A stretch of 64,000 nucleotides of DNA, taken from contig OX422183.1 of assembly GCA_949130485.1 (NCBI GenBank), positions 21,755,202 to 21,819,201 on the forward strand. The letters run 5' to 3'. Shown here piece by piece: positions 12,190-23,075 of this stretch. The position numbers were made by a program, and so were the translations under genes. This DNA comes from Agelas oroides. Its lineage: Eukaryota > Porifera > Demospongiae > Agelasida > Agelasidae. The notes under the pieces were generated by a model, which saw only the letters and a program-made list of their open reading frames with translations, made no database searches and had not been told where the DNA came from. Numbering within the stretch: the first letter of the stretch is position 1; each line of letters starts with the position of its first letter.

Positions 12190-13110
12190 TTGTAGGGATG
12201 GCATGCCAAAAAGTATGCAAACAAGCACATTTAAAGCCCACTCCCTCCCAAGAAGAGATTATGTTAAAGCTGGCTACATACTACAAACAACAAATGCCTG
12301 GAAAGACTGGTGCAAAACTAATACATAGTAAAGATAGTTTAAACAAAATTGTAACAAATTATGTCAGTGGCAACTTTAGACCTCCTTTCTCCCTTGTTCA
12401 TATTTCAACCTCCAAGTACTCTAACTGCTATCTTACACTTGGACAATTCAAGAGGAATGTCAGGGAGATAATTAAAAATACGTACTGGTAAGTGCACCAC
12501 TTTCTTAACTGCCCACAGCATTCAAAGTGTATAATTATAGTCTGGGAAAATGTGTTCACTCATATCCTGATTGATGAAGGAGCTCAAACAAAAGAACCAG
12601 GGACCATTGCTCCCTTGAGTATGGCTAATTGTTGCACGAAGATTATTATTGCTGGAGATAATGATGACATCTAGACCACTACAAAGAACTGAGTGGTACA
12701 GCCATTAATCAGTTGAGTGCACCTTTGAGGAGAAACTATCGCTGTACAAAAGAAGTTCTGGAGCTACATGCAAACTTTTTTACCAGTCTAAATTAATTCC
12801 TGCTGCACATGGTGTTTTTCCACACCCTAATGCACCTTACCCACTGATTTTTGTATGTTCCAGCATACAGAAGGTGACTAGCCATATTGAAAGTGATACA
12901 AGTGATATTGAAGCACATCTACTTTGTGGAATTTCTGCGTGAATGGCCACACAGAGAGTGGAAACGGAGGTGGTTGGAGGATGTGTGTGTGATGGCAATC
13001 AGCGGACTTATGAGTGATTTCACAAATATGTAGCTATACCCTCAATCCAGATATCTGTCCTGAGACATATCCTAAGAGAATATCACCAGTGGCTGAAAAG
13101 AATTCAACTG
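12190..13110 (+). pseudogene. SF1 (MOV10/UPF1-like) RNA helicase fragment, degenerate
   Basis: An open stretch at 12198-12490 (KPTPSQEEIMLKLATYYKQQ, YSNCYLTLGQFKRNVREI) is followed by THILIDEGAQTKEP (about 12553-12594), a motif II of the DExxQ type, and TKIIIAGDN (about 12633-12660), equivalent to motif III. Farther on, broken frames give RRNYRCTKEVLELHANFF and FPHPNAPYPLIFVCSS (about 12730-12865), typical of the following RecA-like region in HELZ/MOV10-type helicases. In-frame stops and frame changes are frequent after 12670 and no Walker A segment is visible, so this is a fragment or pseudogene. Confidence 0.6.
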
Positions 13111-13539
13111 TTTTCAACCTATGCAATACAGGGTATATTTATGCATTACTATAGCAACTCATAGCTACATATTATGTGGTGTAATATGCCTGTATATCTT
13201 TTATAGGACATGCATTTCAAGCACTGTTTATAAGCATGATGGAGTTTTGACTCCTCAGGGAAAACAGTGAACTCCACCAAAAGCCTGTGTAACCCATGTG
13301 TCAGCAGTAACTCGTGCTCATTCACTGGTGGTGGATGAGGGGAGCCCATTCACACTGCTGTCAGTGGAGGCCAATGTGGCAAAACCCAAGTATTGCTGGA
13401 GAGAGTTCATTTACTTCATTACTTGTTTATTGTTGACGATCACGAGACATTCCAGCTGAAGTTCAGCAGTGCATGTTCCCTGGTCATCACCTAGGTTGAG
13501 GATGGTACTAGAAGCAGCACCATGTCTCAGCTGGAATGA

Positions 13540-13818
13540 TGTACATCTCATGGTGTGTTGTGGTGTCTCATGGTGGCTTATAAGTTTACTCATAATCTCA
13601 TGGTATCTATAACTGCCCATATGTTATGGTGTCCATGATGTGCCTCATGCATATAGGTGTCATGGTAAGGTCTTATGATATATCTAATGCTTCAGCATCT
13701 CATGATGTTTCATGCTATCTCATGGTGTCCCGTAATTGATGTCTTGTGATGTCTCATGCATGGTATCCCATCATGGATATTTCTCATGATATCTAGCTCG
13801 TAATGTCTTGTTGTGTCT
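13540..13818. repeat. Degenerate TCATGGTGTC-type minisatellite
   Basis: Variants of CTCATGGTGTCT recur about every 15-30 bp. Similar sequence resumes after the Mutator-like insertion (14424 onward), showing the element landed inside this array. Confidence 0.5.
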
Positions 13819-13827
13819 CCATAAGGG

Positions 13828-14414
13828 TAGCCTCGTTCCCAGGCTCTCCCCTCGCCCCGACGTAAAATATAAACGGAGGGAGAGAGACTGGGACCGATTC
13901 GCACGTGATATCGCGGCACGACGACTTTGCACTAACCATTAAATAACCTGAAACGTCACTCACGTGAAGACCGCGAAGGAGCCGCGAAGTACTCTCAGCT
14001 CAGCAGTTTGTTACTACAACTCGTTTATTGTTGTGTAGCTATGTTGGAGCTTTAAAATGTGGTTGTGAGTTTATTTTGTACGCCAGAGTGTAGCGCTAGC
14101 CAACTAAAGTCAAAGCGGAACATGGTAACAGTAAATAGGCAAAGTTTTTCCTTCGTACTGGGTATACTTCTCCGCCGTCGCTGCTGTTTGACCCGTGCCG
14201 AGGTCTCACCGATGCAGTCACAGCTCAGTTATTTCAGTAGTATATCGTAGCTGTTCGAGTCAGCCAATCACGTGGCTGCATAATTGCGTCACGACTTTTG
14301 TAATCATTGCTGTGACGTCTACGTGCCGCGGTATCACGTGCGAATCGGTCCCAGGCTCTCTCCCTCCGTTTATATTTTTCGTCGGGGCGAGGGGAGAGCC
14401 TGGGAACGAGGCTA
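13828..14414. mobile_element. Mutator-like non-autonomous element with perfect 9-bp TSD
   Basis: Terminal inverted repeats of about 93 bp run 13828-13920 and 14322-14414, starting TAGCCTCGTTCCCAGGCTC. CCATAAGGG flanks both ends (13819-13827, 14415-14423). The interior is GC-richer than its surroundings and has a short open frame (VVSLFCTPECSAS, from 14059) that might be a captured exon, but I do not recognise it. No transposase is present. Confidence 0.9.
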
Positions 14415-14423
14415 CCATAAGGG

Positions 14424-14874
14424 CTCATGTTTTCTTCATGCATCTTATCCCACACACAATGTCATGGTTTTTAGTACAACTTGTTTTGTACCGGGGTATT
14501 TAATAAAAATACAGCCATCATAGTTTGATTGACTTTATTCAACTTCAGTATACGTTTAGGTTAGAATTGATGGCATCCACAACTCTCATAAATCACCTCA
14601 GGCAAGTAGAATATAGTCCGTTCATAGGCTGGGTATGAATCTAAGAATTTAGTTGGCATACCTAGTAAGTGTGTTAATACTGCACTTCAACTGCATAATG
14701 GACTGAAATCTAATGAACTAAACTAAGAGGAAATCTAATGTACACATCATGCACAACAAATAACCAAAACATTCTACTACCAGCACATAACAAGAAGCTT
14801 ATTGCATGACAGTAATTTCACATACATAATTACATTGCACTCTCATTGTTTAGTTGTTTACAGCTCAAGTCCTG
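14424..14874. other. Spacer 3' of the GTPase gene
   Basis: The end of the interrupted minisatellite is followed by AT-rich sequence with possible minus-strand 3'-UTR of the GTPase exon. No other feature was seen. Confidence 0.4.
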
Positions 14875-15657
14875 CTACCACTTGCAGTGACTTTGAATTG
14901 ATGATGAAGAGATTAATCTCAATAATGGCATGCTGTTCTGTTGTATTTTACCGAGTGCTGTGAACCAAAATTCTGAGAGCCAATCAGTTCGATCAGGAGG
15001 AGGAATCTTGTGATAGCCAGCAGGAATGATACAGACACCACTGGAAAGCTCTTCTGGTAACTTTAGATTATCTCTGAACAAATTTGGTATTTCCTTCTCC
15101 TTTGCTGCCAACAATGATCTAAAATTTGCCTTTCTCTCTCGGTCAACTGATGATCCAAAGGTGAACTTTTCTAGCCAGCCAGTGGGTTTAGAAGGCACAG
15201 CTTCATTAGCAAAGGTGAGGACAAATATGGCATTCTTCCAGATATCTGGACCAAGATGTTGAGTGAGCTCCTTCATTCCTAATGTATCAGATTGAGTCAT
15301 ATGTCCTCGCATATCCAAGCAGTAAATTAGCAGATCTGCATCCAAGCAATGCTTTGAAATTTCTGCAAGGTTGGCCTCCTCATCATGTAAAGGGTCTGCG
15401 AGCCCCGGGGTATCATAAACTACAACTTCAACACCTTTGCTTATGGATTTATCAGTTGCTTTTATTGTGAGCTCGTATCCTGTGATTTCATTAGTTACAC
15501 GAATTGCTGACTGACCTTCTTTGGCGACCATCTTCCCACTTAGTCCATTAATAAGTGCGGACTTCCCAACCCCCAACTTTCCTGAGACAACAAACTTCAG
15601 GGAGTTCTTGATAGACTTAATGTAGTCCTTGTATTCAATGATTCCTTCACTTTCACC
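14875..15657 (-). CDS. AIG1/Toc34-like GTPase, terminal exon
   Basis: A TTTTTTTCAG acceptor precedes the first codon (GGT, 15657). The exon encodes a paraseptin-type GTP-binding domain. G1 is SGKLGVGKSALING (about 15590-15545), G3 is VVVYDTPGLADP (about 15420-15385), and the hydrophobic strand AIFVLTFAN stands where G4 would be (about 15230-15205), as in AIG1-like proteins that lack a canonical NKxD. The domain ends about 110 residues later at a stop. Such GTPases (GIMAP, Toc34 and invertebrate relatives) bind GTP and often oligomerise on membranes; the role here is unknown. No N-terminus is present in this exon, so upstream exons must exist. The Death exon (25.8-26.1 kb) and linker exon (21.2 kb) on the same strand are candidates, but the linker's best donor gives phase 1 while this exon starts in phase 0, so direct joining is not shown. 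Confidence 0.85.
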   Translation of the reverse strand, partial: GESEGIIEYKDYIKSIKNSLKFVVSGKLGVGKSALINGLSGKMVAKEGQSAIRVTNEITGYELTIKATDKSISKGVEVVVYDTPGLADPLHDEEANLAEISKHCLDADLLIYCLDMRGHMTQSDTLGMKELTQHLGPDIWKNAIFVLTFANEAVPSKPTGWLEKFTFGSSVDRERKANFRSLLAAKEKEIPNLFRDNLKLPEELSSGVCIIPAGYHKIPPPDRTDWLSEFWFTALGKIQQNSMPLLRLISSSSIQSHCKW

Positions 15658-16003
15658 CTGAAAAAAATAAACACACGCAACTTTCAGTGATAGGCTTATG
15701 CACAATTTGAAACCATGTTATGCACTTGAACAGCTTGGTCATACAGATATGGATATCAGGTAAAGACCATGTGTGTTATAACAAACTATTAAAAGTAGGG
15801 TGTTTACTTTAATAGCACCCTTGGGTAATGTTAAAATCGAACTGTTAATTAACATACCTGCTTGATTGAAAAGCCAACCTGCTGTGTATTGTCTCACAAT
15901 TTGTCTGCAACCAGTGGTTTAGCACCCAAGTGGTGCCATATTAAAATGTAAGTGTGGACCCAATTCAGTACGCACTCTTTTGTGTTTTCATTATTTCTAT
16001 ATA
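15658..16003. other. Intronic or intergenic spacer upstream of the GTPase exon
   Basis: No exon was recognised. The last 50 bases (from GTGTGGACCCAATTC at about 15952) recur on the far side of the next MITE. Confidence 0.4.
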
Positions 16004-16492
16004 TACCGTAGTGTCCTGCAAATACGCTCCCCCCCCCCCCCCCCCCCCCCCCCTTTTGCAACCTTAGCCTTAGTACAAAGCACAGGGGGGCTTATACGCG
16101 GGATGCAACATTTTCTCTCGTGATTACACCCTCCCTTCCGGTGCCACATAATTGAGTAAAGCATGACCTCATTGTTGGTGAGGGGTGGGGGCCGAGCGTA
16201 GAACACGAGGTGGAGAGATGCTCCCGACACTAGCGGTAGGCTGACGAGCTTCAGCGTTGAGGGGCGAGGAAGTAGCTGGTGTGTCCATCGTTGCTGCGGG
16301 GCGGTCCACGGTAGACACTTTAACAGTAGACAGCAGAGTGGCTTAAATAAACTTAATCTCGACTGCGGGATGAGTCTTCTTCTTGGGGGGGAGGGGGCTT
16401 ATGCGCGGGATAAAAATACCTCTGCAAGACTTTGCGTTAAAAATGCAGGGGGGGGCTTATACACGAGGGGGGGCGTATTTGCGGGACACTAC
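16004..16492. mobile_element. MITE with TACCGTAGTGTCC ends and poly-C tract
   Basis: The left end TACCGTAGTGTCCTGCAAAT is mirrored at 16470-16492 (ATTTGCGGGACACTAC). Internal mirrored pieces include GGGGGGCTTATACGCGGG and GGGGGCTTATACACGAGG. A run of about 32 C follows the left end (16029-16052 and beyond). The left end resembles the TACCGTATT families elsewhere in the window. Confidence 0.65.
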
Positions 16493-16629
16493 AAGTGTAG
16501 ACCCAATTTAGTATGCAGTCTTTTGTGTTTTCTATATATACTTTCACTACAGGATAAACTTGATAACCCACACTTGCTTGGAAGAATACTTTTACAAGGA
16601 GAGTAAATACAACCACAATTGGCAAAAAC
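16493..16629. other. 50-bp direct repeat of the left MITE flank, then spacer
   Basis: GTGTAGACCCAATTTAGTATGC to TTTTCTATATATAC (about 16494-16545) repeats the sequence left of the MITE (about 15952-16005) in the same orientation. No coding signal was seen. Confidence 0.5.
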
Positions 16630-16780
16630 TCCTGGAAATAGCACTGAATTTCAAAATATATTCATACTTTAGCCTCAAGTGACTCCATTGTGCTTGTGAG
16701 CATTGGGGAGGTGCTTCTTCCTGCATGAAGGGGGAGGGCAACATAATTATAACGTGGACCAGGTTGCTATACATCTAAAT
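16630..16780 (-). repeat. Paralogue of the intron segment before the unit C MATH exon
   Basis: Over about 130 bp this block matches 44041-44195 (AGCACTGAA, CAAAATATA, GTGACTCCAT, ATTGGGGAGGT, GGACCAGGTTGC). The conserved TTCAG/TGCT acceptor-like site lies at the same place. In unit C that acceptor opens the MATH exon, but here the following sequence is not MATH-like. I read it as a relic of the shared ancestral gene unit. Confidence 0.65.
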
Positions 16781-17320
16781 TTAACCAGTCACAATCAGAA
16801 TTTGACTGGGCCTCTTCGAAATAATTTTCATGGAAGTCTGATTATAAATCCCACCACAAAAGGTGGGGTTTAACTGTGATACTATCCCTTCCTGAGGGCT
16901 ACACTAAGGAAAAATATGGTTCATAATTTCCTCTTCATACATGTTTAGTTTACACTACACTATATTACCATACTATAGCACAGCTTTTATGTACAGTTGT
17001 GGGATCTAGTCACTGTAAATACTTACACATGTACTGATGCGCACTGATGTGTTTATAATAATAACAACACAAAGGACCAATCAGGTGGGATATAATACAG
17101 GTGGCCAGGAACTTACGGCTGTTATGTAGTAACGAACCTTGTCCTCAGGCTATGTCTGTGGACTCGGTCTGTTTACTGCCATAAATTTCCTGGCATTGGG
17201 CTATAACTATAGCTAACATACACTATAAATGCCAATTGGCGTCACACGCTTGTACGTCATGAACAAATGTCAACTAGCCTCCTGGCTATGGGCAAAGCAT
17301 AATCAAGACCAATAGGCAAA
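16781..17320. other. Non-coding stretch
   Basis: I see no convincing exon or repeat. Confidence 0.35.
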
Positions 17321-17525
17321 TACCGTATTTATTGAATAGATCGCATGTAATTTGAGTGGGCATGTGATAAGTTAGATCCACCCATAAATTCCAGGGTTAG
17401 ATTAGATCATGTGTTACAATGGATTCAAACGCGAAATGTTTTTCAGTGAAACAGAAATGCAGAGTTCCTGGCCTGCAGAGTTCCTGACCTTCAGGTTCTC
17501 CAGAAGTGAGGTTCTCGATAGGCAG

Positions 17526-18156
17526 TACCCTCGTTCCCAGGCCCGTTCGAAAAATCGGAGAAAAGGGCCTGGTATACACTGTTCGCACATGTGCTTAATT
17601 AGTGCACGTGAAATTGTGCAAGGGTGTATCAAATGACGGCCAATATTATGTGGTTATGAACAATGACGTTCATATATCGGCTTTTATATTATATCGCCAA
17701 ATAGGTGAGGGCTGCTCTCCTAGCCCTTTGCCCTGGCCTTCTGACCCCAGCGCTTATCGCTTGAACTGCGCTGTTGATGCAGGACCATCTTCACACTACA
17801 AATGTAAGCTATAACTTCGTAACACGAAGTATAACCCATAAGCAGCCAGCATAAATGCTTCATAGATGCTTTCTTTTCGTTTTTTAGCGCCGTCACTTCG
17901 CCTCAAAGTTGCAGGAAGGCATACAACATAGCAGAATCCAGGCCTTGCACACAAATAGCCACTGTCAGCAGTGTACGATTAAATATACGACAAAATACAC
18001 ATACCTGACGTCATGGAACACGGAGGTAACAAGGTATTATCCGGAATTCCCGGAATGTTGGGAAAATAACCGCATGTGCAAACAGTGGATACCAGGCCCT
18101 TTCCTTCGATTTTTCGAACAGGCTCCAATATTTCTAACGGCCTGGGAATGAGGCTA
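17526..18156. mobile_element. Mutator-like non-autonomous element, 9-bp TSD (2 mismatches)
   Basis: The left end TACCCTCGTTCCCAGGCCC and right end GGCCTGGGAATGAGGCTA are inverse; AACAGTGGATACCAGGCCC and GGGCCTGGTATACACTGTT extend the arms inward. Flanks are GATAGGCAG (17517-17525) and GATAGACGG (18157-18165). The interior has short open frames (17602-17814, 17909-18151) with possible splice-like borders (CTTTTTAG before 17889). They may be captured gene pieces but I cannot name them. Confidence 0.8.
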
Positions 18157-18295
18157 GATAGACGGTAGCAGCTGCAGCAACAAAAAAGTCTTACAAATGC
18201 CAAAGTAGAACATTTATGGGATACCTCTTTCTCCTGGAGATTGTTCTTGACTACCCTTTGTTGTTCTAAAATAAACTGACTGGGACAACTGAGAG

Positions 18296-19023
18296 GCTAC
18301 AGAGGTAAGTGGACTTTGCACTACAGCTTGACAAGCAACCTGAAAACGGGAGACTATAAACACTGGACCCGGGACCCAAGGACCGGGGACCTAAGGACTT
18401 GAGGACCCAAGGACGAGGGACCCGAGGACGTAACTGTGTTGCACTTACCTTTTATGACAGAAATGCAACTTATGTCAATGTTCTAAGCTCAAACATACGG
18501 CTGTATCGTTGTGAGTCATAGAGTCCACATTGTTATACACACAAAAGACACTCTTCACACTGATTGTGCTAGCTTCCTTTATCCTTTCTTCACTCTGCAA
18601 AACTCAAGTATAGTCTCCTTTATTGCATGCAAGACTACTAGTGTGACTAGCTATACGCACAGAGGTTCTGGAGTCAAAGGTCACATGCAAATAGTCTTGA
18701 GACTAATTTTGTGCGTGTAAATCTGGCTTTGTAAAACTGACAGTAGACTACACTGAGGATCAAAGAAGTCAGAGGATAGTTTGAAATAGCGTCTGCTATA
18801 AATAATGCTTTCGGCGATAATGCTTTTGGTGTGCAAAGCGATGATGTACAAGACATAGCCGTGAGTTAAGCTCATAACATTAGCACAGATTGCCTGTATA
18901 GTTGTATTTTAACTGGTACAGTGCAACACAGCCCTCAAGACTCTGGGTCCTCGGGTCCCCAGTCCTCGGGTCCTTGGGCCCCCGGTCCAGTGTTTATTGT
19001 CTCCCCCTGAAAACCTCTGTAGC
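18296..19023. mobile_element. Inverted-repeat element with GGACCC-rich subterminal repeats
   Basis: GCTACAGAGGT at the left end is mirrored by ACCTCTGTAGC at the right. Inside, AAACACTGGACCCGGGACCC and GGGCCCCCGGTCCAGTGTTT mirror each other, followed by iterated GGACC(C/T)(A/G)AGGAC units (about 18364-18430 and 18945-18990). The left arm has about 40 extra bases. No target duplication was identified. Confidence 0.6.
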
Positions 19024-19255
19024 ATTCAGGAAGGGTCTGGGAACCAAACTACTGAGATGCTTCATTCCTGGTATTGCGCTAAGTTAGATCAACCCAAAAT
19101 TAATTATTGGCTGCTTACACAAAGTTGGATCCACCCATAAATTCCCAGAATTGAATTTCTTGCGCTAGATTGGATCATGCGTTTTATTTGAATAAATACG
19201 GTAGCTACAAGTGTCTAGTCTGGGGTTAGGTTGGGGTATTCCTTACTAACTCATT

Positions 19256-19721
19256 GGGGCGAGCCTGAGCAAGCCCCACACTAGCGGGACTCCATTGCAG
19301 AAGTGTGTGTGTATGTATCTATGCTTGCATGCTTGTGGCCATATACCGTAAAGTTTAAATGCGCATTTAAATATTTCCCGAAAATTGAACGTCCTCGTGC
19401 ATTTAGTAGGTAGCCTGGCTTAGAAAGGCAGTGCAGGGCTACGGCCAGAGTCCAGTGTCAGCAACCGTAGCAGATACGACTCAAGTTGAAGCATGCACGG
19501 CACCTTAGTTCGCGTTTGTCACAGCAGCTACGGACCGACCATCAACGGCAGGCTGCTCGCAGACCGTACAAATTATACACACCGGGCTGAGATTGTTTCA
19601 AGTAAGGGTCGTGCATAAACGGCACTCATAAACACTAGCGATTCAGCTCATGATTTCAGAGTGAAGCTTAGTCTATTCATGTGTAGCCATACGTAGTAGC
19701 TGCTGGCTCAGGCTCGCCCCC
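19256..19721. mobile_element. GGGGCGAGCCTGAGC inverted-repeat element, copy 1
   Basis: It starts GGGGCGAGCCTGAGCAAGCC and ends GGCTCAGGCTCGCCCC. The interior shares blocks with 22481-23075 (AAACGGCACTCATAAAC, TAGCTCATGATTTC, AAGCTTAG, GTAGCCAT). It is non-autonomous, and the target duplication is unclear. Confidence 0.7.
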
Positions 19722-20358
19722 ACAATGTTCTACATTTTCTAGTATAAGTAGTTTGGTCTAGAAGCCCTCTAGGGTCAGAGCATGGTGAATGCCAATCCCC
19801 TTGATTGTAGAACGACTTATTGGGCATGTTTTCTTTTCAGCACATATAAGTAGAACCAAAACACTAACTATGGAGCTATGGCCCTTGAGCTTCATAAATA
19901 TAAATGTCATCGACACTTCTGGAGCCACGCCTTGTTATCAGTGAGAAAAGCCAACGACGGTACACAGAAAATGCAGCAAGTAAGCATCCTCTGCAAACCA
20001 GTTACACATTTCTTCAGAAAAACATACCTAGGTTCAAAATAAGTACATGGAGTGTTATTTCTACACACAGCATGCTGCTTTTTCCATGGTGAACCAGTGG
20101 TTGATAGCTCATGTATCAGACATCACTACCACTCAAACTGAACTCTGTCTATACAGTAGTAAAATTTGTCTGGAAAATGCCTGGTTTATCACAAGCTCCG
20201 TTCCCATCTAAGCCACAGTGTATGTAAATGACTGCTTTGTATTCCTGTGAATTTACTACACCAATTTTCTCTTAAGTAAACTGCTAACTATGAAATCACT
20301 CGCTTAGCACACACGTTATCCAGATAGCAGTTTTAGTGACCAGTGTCAGCTGATACAA
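19722..20358. other. Non-coding stretch
   Basis: No gene or repeat was recognised. Confidence 0.35.
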
Positions 20359-20424
20359 TAGCCTCATTCCTAGGCCACCACCTTTCTGTTGCATGTAGGT
20401 GGAGGAGGCCTGGGAACGAGGCTA
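20359..20424. mobile_element. Mutator-like hairpin MITE (66 bp)
   Basis: It starts TAGCCTCATTCCTAGGCC, ends GGCCTGGGAACGAGGCTA, and is almost entirely palindromic. The flanking 9-mers are CTGATACAA (20350-20358) and CTGATATAA (20425-20433). Confidence 0.8.
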
Positions 20425-21203
20425 CTGATATAATGTGTGTTTGAAAATTGTTGATAGTGAAGCCCGTAGGCTGGTTAGCCATTGGGAGGGTTCTTGTGTA
20501 AGTATGCCCCACCTAGGGGGTATGGGGCATGACCCCCCTTCCCCCCCCCAACACACAAGATTTTTGGGGGGGAAAATACATGCTCTGAAATTGCTTCTGA
20601 GGCTGGATTCAGATTACAATTTATACCATATTGGATCACACTTGGATGCAAGTGTGCAGATAAGTTTTCATTGCATCATCTGTGTACCTGCTGGGTTACT
20701 ATTACCAATTTTATGCAGGGTTAATTGTGAGCAAGACTGCTACCACATGAGATTCATAATTGTTTACTGTACTATGCTATAGCTGTACTGATGGCGTAGC
20801 CACATTTTCAGGTCCTAATATTTCATTACCTACAGCAGCAGAAAAGTTTCATGCACACATGAAAATGAGGTTACCGACAGTGTGTGTTGGACTCTGCAGA
20901 ACTCTATCTGTCTTAACGGGGGGGTTCGTCTGAACCCACCAAACACTCACAGCCTACAGGTCTGATAGCATCTGTATCTTATCATTAAACTCAGTCAATC
21001 AAGATAGCTAGTTAGCCTGTCACCTGAACATGCTTGTTGGGAGGGAGATGAACTCACTCCCTGAACAAGGTCAGGTTGCACGGTGAGTGGAAAGGGGGAG
21101 GGCTTGTCAGATATGGTAGATGGGAGAGGAGGTGGACCTGCTGGGTGACAACAAGTAGTCATGAATGTGCAGATAAACAATCAACAGAGAACCAATTACT
21201 TAC
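20425..21203. other. Non-coding, likely intron of unit A
   Basis: A TATGGGGCATGACCCCCC-like motif near 20520 resembles other dispersed G/C-rich motifs at 44.75 and 61.85 kb. No exon was recognised. Confidence 0.35.
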
Positions 21204-21278
21204 TCATTTGTGTTTCTGCAACTCCTTGTGGATTGGACGTAGTCTGCTGAACCCCTGTTGATACGGGCATCGGTGGTA
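21204..21278 (-). CDS. Unit A short Ser/Thr/Pro-type linker exon (putative)
   Basis: The acceptor CTTACTGCAG precedes 21278 and a strong donor (A|GTAAGT) follows 21204. Joined in phase 1 to the Death exon it reads VPPMPVSTGVQQTTSNPQGV. It aligns with the unit C linker (45005-45075) in acceptor, length and QQT-S-PQ-V pattern. It probably forms a flexible linker between the Death domain and the C-terminal module. Its pairing with the GTPase exon is inferred from position only. Confidence 0.55.
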   Translation of the reverse strand, partial: YHRCPYQQGFSRLRPIHKELQKHK

Positions 21279-21895
21279 CTGCAGTAAGAAGGGCAGTATC
21301 ATTCATTAATCAGTTCTTACTATACATATGGTCATTATTCCCCTGGAAGAATTAGTAAAACAAAGTCATTGGCAGAGGGACTATGTTTAGTGCACCAGGA
21401 AGCCTTCTTATCCAAACATCACTTGTGAAGTTACTGGCAAAGGTGCACCCAGACTGTCATAACAAGTACACACAACAGTGGCTGGCACACCAATAGGTGA
21501 TCAGACGGTTGAAGTTCCCTGGATCTGCAAAAGCCTATAGTACTGCAAGCAGTTCAAGCAACAAACACTGAGCTGAGGAGGTCTCCATTTACGGCTAGTG
21601 CAGTTCTAAAATGAAGAGGTCTCCATTTACAGCTAGTGCTTTTATTGGAAAATGTGCGCTTCCATTACAACAGCTAGTGTAAGAAATTTGGTTCCTTTAA
21701 ATCTAATCTAGTGGAAGCCAGATTTGATTTTCTACTGCGAATCTTAGTTTGCATATTCAACAGTTATGAATAACATGTAACTACAAACTACCATTCCTGT
21801 CTGTGTTACATAGGCCCCCTACTGTAGAACTTAACATTACATTGCAAGATTTTACGCCAATATGTGTTTTGCACACTGCATGTATTCAGGGTACA
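21279..21895. other. Non-coding, likely intron of unit A
   Basis: A near-duplicate phrase (GAGGTCTCCATTTACGGCTAG) occurs twice around 21575-21640. No exon was seen. Confidence 0.35.
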
Positions 21896-21953
21896 TTGTG
21901 TTGTTCCCAGGCTCTCCCCACTCCTTAGTGGGGAGAGCCTGGGAACAAGGCTA
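21896..21953. mobile_element. Mutator-like hairpin MITE, degenerate left tip
   Basis: TTGTTCCCAGGCTCTCCCC is mirrored by GGGGAGAGCCTGGGAACAAG and the right tip is GGCTA. The left TAGCC is mutated and no convincing 9-bp duplication remains. Confidence 0.6.
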
Positions 21954-22480
21954 GTTGACACAACCATGGGTTCATTTTAGGATGTATTTAAAGTGCTGGC
22001 TGTGTGTACACTATTAATTTCTTGACAGGTTCAGCGCTGTTGTTAACAGCTGTGTACCTTCTGAACACACATTGATGTGAAAGATGACATACCTACATAC
22101 CCATATACGTTTTCTTCATTCACTGTTAGGTACATGTAATACTAGTAAGCAATCCGGCTAATCAACAGTAGGAATACTGTTGTTGGACTTCAAATATCAC
22201 ATGGCAAAAGACTCATCTAGAGAAAACTCATTTAACTCAAAACCTTGAATCGCCGACCGGGTTGATTCTGAATCATGAATAATTAATGATCAGGCGCTAT
22301 TGAAATTCATTGGCTTGTTTAAGTTTTCCCCAGAGGCAACCAGAATCAACAAGGGGGGCGTGTCCCTTTGATGTGGTGTGTGGCCCTTTGTAGTGACCTG
22401 GCAGCACTTTCATGTGACTGGACAGAACTTTGAAGACATCCTCCAACACTTAATTACACCCCAAGTGGAAGGAATTAATT

Positions 22481-23075
22481 GGGGCGAGCCTGAGCGAGCC
22501 CCACACTAGTGTTATTGCATTGCGCACGCGTGTGTGTATACGGCCGGCTATGGACCAACCACTTACAGTAAATTTTAAATGAGCGCATTCAAATATTTGA
22601 AGATCAATCAATATCACGATATCGTGTGTGAAGCATGTGAAGGCCAGTGGAGGGCTACTGTCAGAGTCCAGCGTCGGGGACCCGGAGCGAAGACGACTGA
22701 AGTTGAAGCACGCGTGGCACTGGTTTGTGCTTCTACTGACGACAGCAGGCCACTCACAGGCGGTACAAATTTAATATGGACGATGGTTTACTGGGTCACT
22801 TCAGGAAGCGGGCCATGCATAAACGGCACTCATAAACGCCAGAAATTTAGCTCATGATTTCGGTGTAAAGCTTAGCATGTGTAGCCATGTTAGCTGCCCT
22901 GGCTGGAGAAATGCCTGGCATATGTGATACATATATTTAACTCTGGTGAGGACTTAGCTACTTATATGCGTTATTAAATTTGGCTTAAACAGTCGACAGT
23001 GACAAATCCTGCTGTGTGCCATGACAAAGTAGTAAATCAGCAGTTTGCTGCTTGCTGCTTGCTCAGGCTCGCCCC
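22481..23075. mobile_element. GGGGCGAGCCTGAGC inverted-repeat element, copy 2
   Basis: The ends GGGGCGAGCCTGAGCGAGCC and GCTCAGGCTCGCCCC are inverse. Interior blocks shared with 19256-19721 confirm one family. A plus-strand open frame (22579-22857) overlaps much of it but looks non-protein-like and is not conserved in copy 1. Confidence 0.7.

Larger units (their letters stand above)
17321..19203. mobile_element. TA-target element with nested insertions
   Basis: The ends TACCGTATTTATTGAATAGA and TATTTGAATAAATACGGTA are inverted repeats with TA at both tips (Tc1/mariner-type). Further in, GATCCACCCATAAATTCC occurs near both ends. It is stuffed with a Mutator-like element (17526-18156) and a second inverted-repeat element (18296-19023). 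No transposase frame was seen. Confidence 0.6.

Noticed and set aside
22579..22857. Plus-strand frame inside the GGGGCGAGCCTGAGC element
   Set aside because: Not conserved in the sister element at 19.3-19.7 kb; probably fortuitous.
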